DNA of 64,000 nt, taken from assembly GCA_965197495.1 (NCBI GenBank), contig OZ240210.1, positions 1,736,001-1,800,000 on the forward strand. The letters run 5' to 3'. Of the stretch, positions 62,881 to 64,000 are shown in pieces. Source of the DNA: SMYC01 sp965197495. GTDB lineage: Bacteria; Acidobacteriota; Vicinamibacteria; Marinacidobacterales; SMYC01. The position numbers were made by a program, and so were the translations under genes. The stretch's first letter is position 1; each line of letters opens with the position of its first letter. The notes beneath the pieces are model-generated. The model was not told where the DNA came from, ran no database searches, and saw only the letters and a list, made by a program, of their open reading frames with translations.

Positions 62881-64000
62881 CTACGACCCGGCTTTGTTGA
62901 GGAAATCCACCACCGTCATCACCGGAATACCGTAGTCGCGCGCTTTGCGTGCTTTTCCCGACTGACTGGAGGAATCAGCCACCAGCAGCAGATCACAGCC
63001 GTTCTTCGTAACGGAACCAACAGGTTGCATTCCGGACAGGGCGGCAGTTTCCTCCAGGAAAGATCTGTAGATCGAGTTCCCGGCGACGGTGGCCTCGCCC
63101 GTGAAGCAGACGCGCATCCCCTTGCGAAGGCTGGTTGTGTCCGGGAGGTCTGTCACCTCGGGGATGGTCACTCCGGTGACTCCCAGCGTGTCCGCGACCT
63201 CACTGATGAGGTGGTGCTCGGCTTCGGTGACAACGCCATCACGTTTGGCGGCAGCGATAATCGACGCCAGATAGGCACGGTGCGCTTCCCGGCGAACCTC
63301 GTTGGAGATGCCAAGTGTCGCGGCGAACTTATCAATGGCTGCGCGTTCCTGATCATCGATGTGGTTATCGTCCAGCGCCCAGTCTAGGGCGTCAAGGTAC
63401 TGGAGTAATGCCTCATCCGAGGACGGGTAATAAGCGAGAGACACGACGCGTGCTAACTCGCTAATTCCGACATCCGTGCCCTCCCGTCGCAGAGTCCTTG
63501 GATTGGCAACTCCGGAGACATACCCGACCGTCGCCGCTTCGGAGTCAGACTCGTCACCGGCCAAGACCTCTCTGGCAAGGGCGGCGGTGGCGCGGGCGTC
63601 GGCGAGCGCTCGATGCTGGAAGTTCAGCGCGATCCCAAACCTGTGGCACGCGGCTACGAGTTTCTCGCCAGTGGCTCTGAGGGTGCACAGACCTGAGCCG
63701 ACGTTGAACGCAACTCCGAGCCGGTCAAACTCGTACCCCAGCATTCGGGTATCGAAGGGAAGGTTATGCGCGACCAGGATCGAGCCATGGAGACGGCGGG
63801 CCAGTACAGTGGCAACCTCGGGAAAGGTGGGCGCGGCCTCGACCATTGATGCCGTTACTCCATGGATAACCACCGGGCCGACATCGCGCTCTGGGTTAAT
63901 CAGGGTGTCGTACTCATCCGTCGGTTCCCATGTCAACGGATCGAGTGTAATCGCCGCGATCTCTACAATACGGTCATGTTGCCCTAGGCCAGTGGTCTCA
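62881..64000 (-). CDS. DEDDh exonuclease with TerB-like and BRCT domains (N-terminus outside window)
   Basis: The frame is open to the window edge and begins with ETTGLGQHDRIVEIAAITLD, the DnaQ-type Exo I motif with its first D just outside. Exo II (LVAHNLPFDTRML) and Exo III (HRALADARATAALA) follow. Next comes a TerB-like helical domain (ALDWALDDNHIDDQERAAID, AKRDGVVTEAEHHLISEVAD) and a C-terminal BRCT domain (KGMRVCFTGEATVAGNSIYR). This architecture is best known in Actinobacteria; it may be transferred here. Likely a DNA repair or processing nuclease. Confidence 0.88.
   Translation of the reverse strand, partial: ETTGLGQHDRIVEIAAITLDPLTWEPTDEYDTLINPERDVGPVVIHGVTASMVEAAPTFPEVATVLARRLHGSILVAHNLPFDTRMLGYEFDRLGVAFNVGSGLCTLRATGEKLVAACHRFGIALNFQHRALADARATAALAREVLAGDESDSEAATVGYVSGVANPRTLRREGTDVGISELARVVSLAYYPSSDEALLQYLDALDWALDDNHIDDQERAAIDKFAATLGISNEVRREAHRAYLASIIAAAKRDGVVTEAEHHLISEVADTLGVTGVTIPEVTDLPDTTSLRKGMRVCFTGEATVAGNSIYRSFLEETAALSGMQPVGSVTKNGCDLLLVADSSSQSGKARKARDYGIPVMTVVDFLNKAGS

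Overview
The window is a 64 kb piece of a GC-rich Gram-negative chromosome. The TonB-dependent receptor carries an N-terminal carboxypeptidase-regulatory-like domain, and there are response-regulator and DUF4388 signalling proteins, a fused IcmF mutase and a CIRCE-controlled groESL operon. This mix suggests Acidobacteriota or a neighbouring phylum, but that is an inference from gene content only. The left part is mostly ordinary chromosome broken by insertion sequences. The right part is dense in nested, truncated and decayed mobile elements, which suggests a recent IS expansion.

Layout. 1-8.76 kb: cmk (5' cut by the window), rpsA, ihfB, icmF and a stand-alone B12-binding subunit, with two inverted ISL3 copies on either side of the rpsA-icmF block. 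10.8-25.3 kb: response regulator, birA, an rRNA methyltransferase, a TPR membrane protein, a DUF4388/pseudopilin-like protein, ribF, an anti-sigma partner-switching trio (STAS, kinase, PP2C phosphatase), cysS, yraN, tRNA-Gly and tRNA-Cys. 25.4-30.2 kb: a lipoprotein-like gene split by a three-level nest of elements (tnpB element, ISL3, IS200-like). 30.3-35.2 kb: tRNA-Leu, then a leftward operon of a thioredoxin-fold protein, a UGSC-motif protein with an in-frame UGA followed by a SECIS-like hairpin (probable selenoprotein), and two tandem SBP56-like genes that are both frameshifted; a YkgJ-type cysteine-cluster gene lies divergently.

35.2-45.8 kb: a Ser/Thr kinase gene cut at its glycine loop, a broken group II intron, a two-ORF IS, a truncated tyrosine recombinase, a two-repeat CRISPR relic of subtype I-E geometry, a lipoprotein with a SnoaL-like domain, and an IS3 element split by ISL3. 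45.9-53.3 kb: a TonB-dependent receptor and several IS elements, including an IS1634-type one. 53.5-56.3 kb: a translationally coupled pair of a Rad50-like zinc-hook ATPase and a small helical protein, a candidate defence module. 56.7-59.3 kb: CIRCE, hsp20 (broken), groES, groEL and a terminator. 59.4-62.7 kb: nested IS elements. 62.9-64 kb: an exonuclease-BRCT protein cut by the window edge.

Four complete ISL3 copies have individually readable 8-bp target duplications. Two carry the same 189-bp MITE at the same site; a third MITE copy stands alone. Three IS200-like copies all sit 3' of TTAAT. Single-base indels and nonsense codons cluster in the accessory genes, while most core genes are intact.
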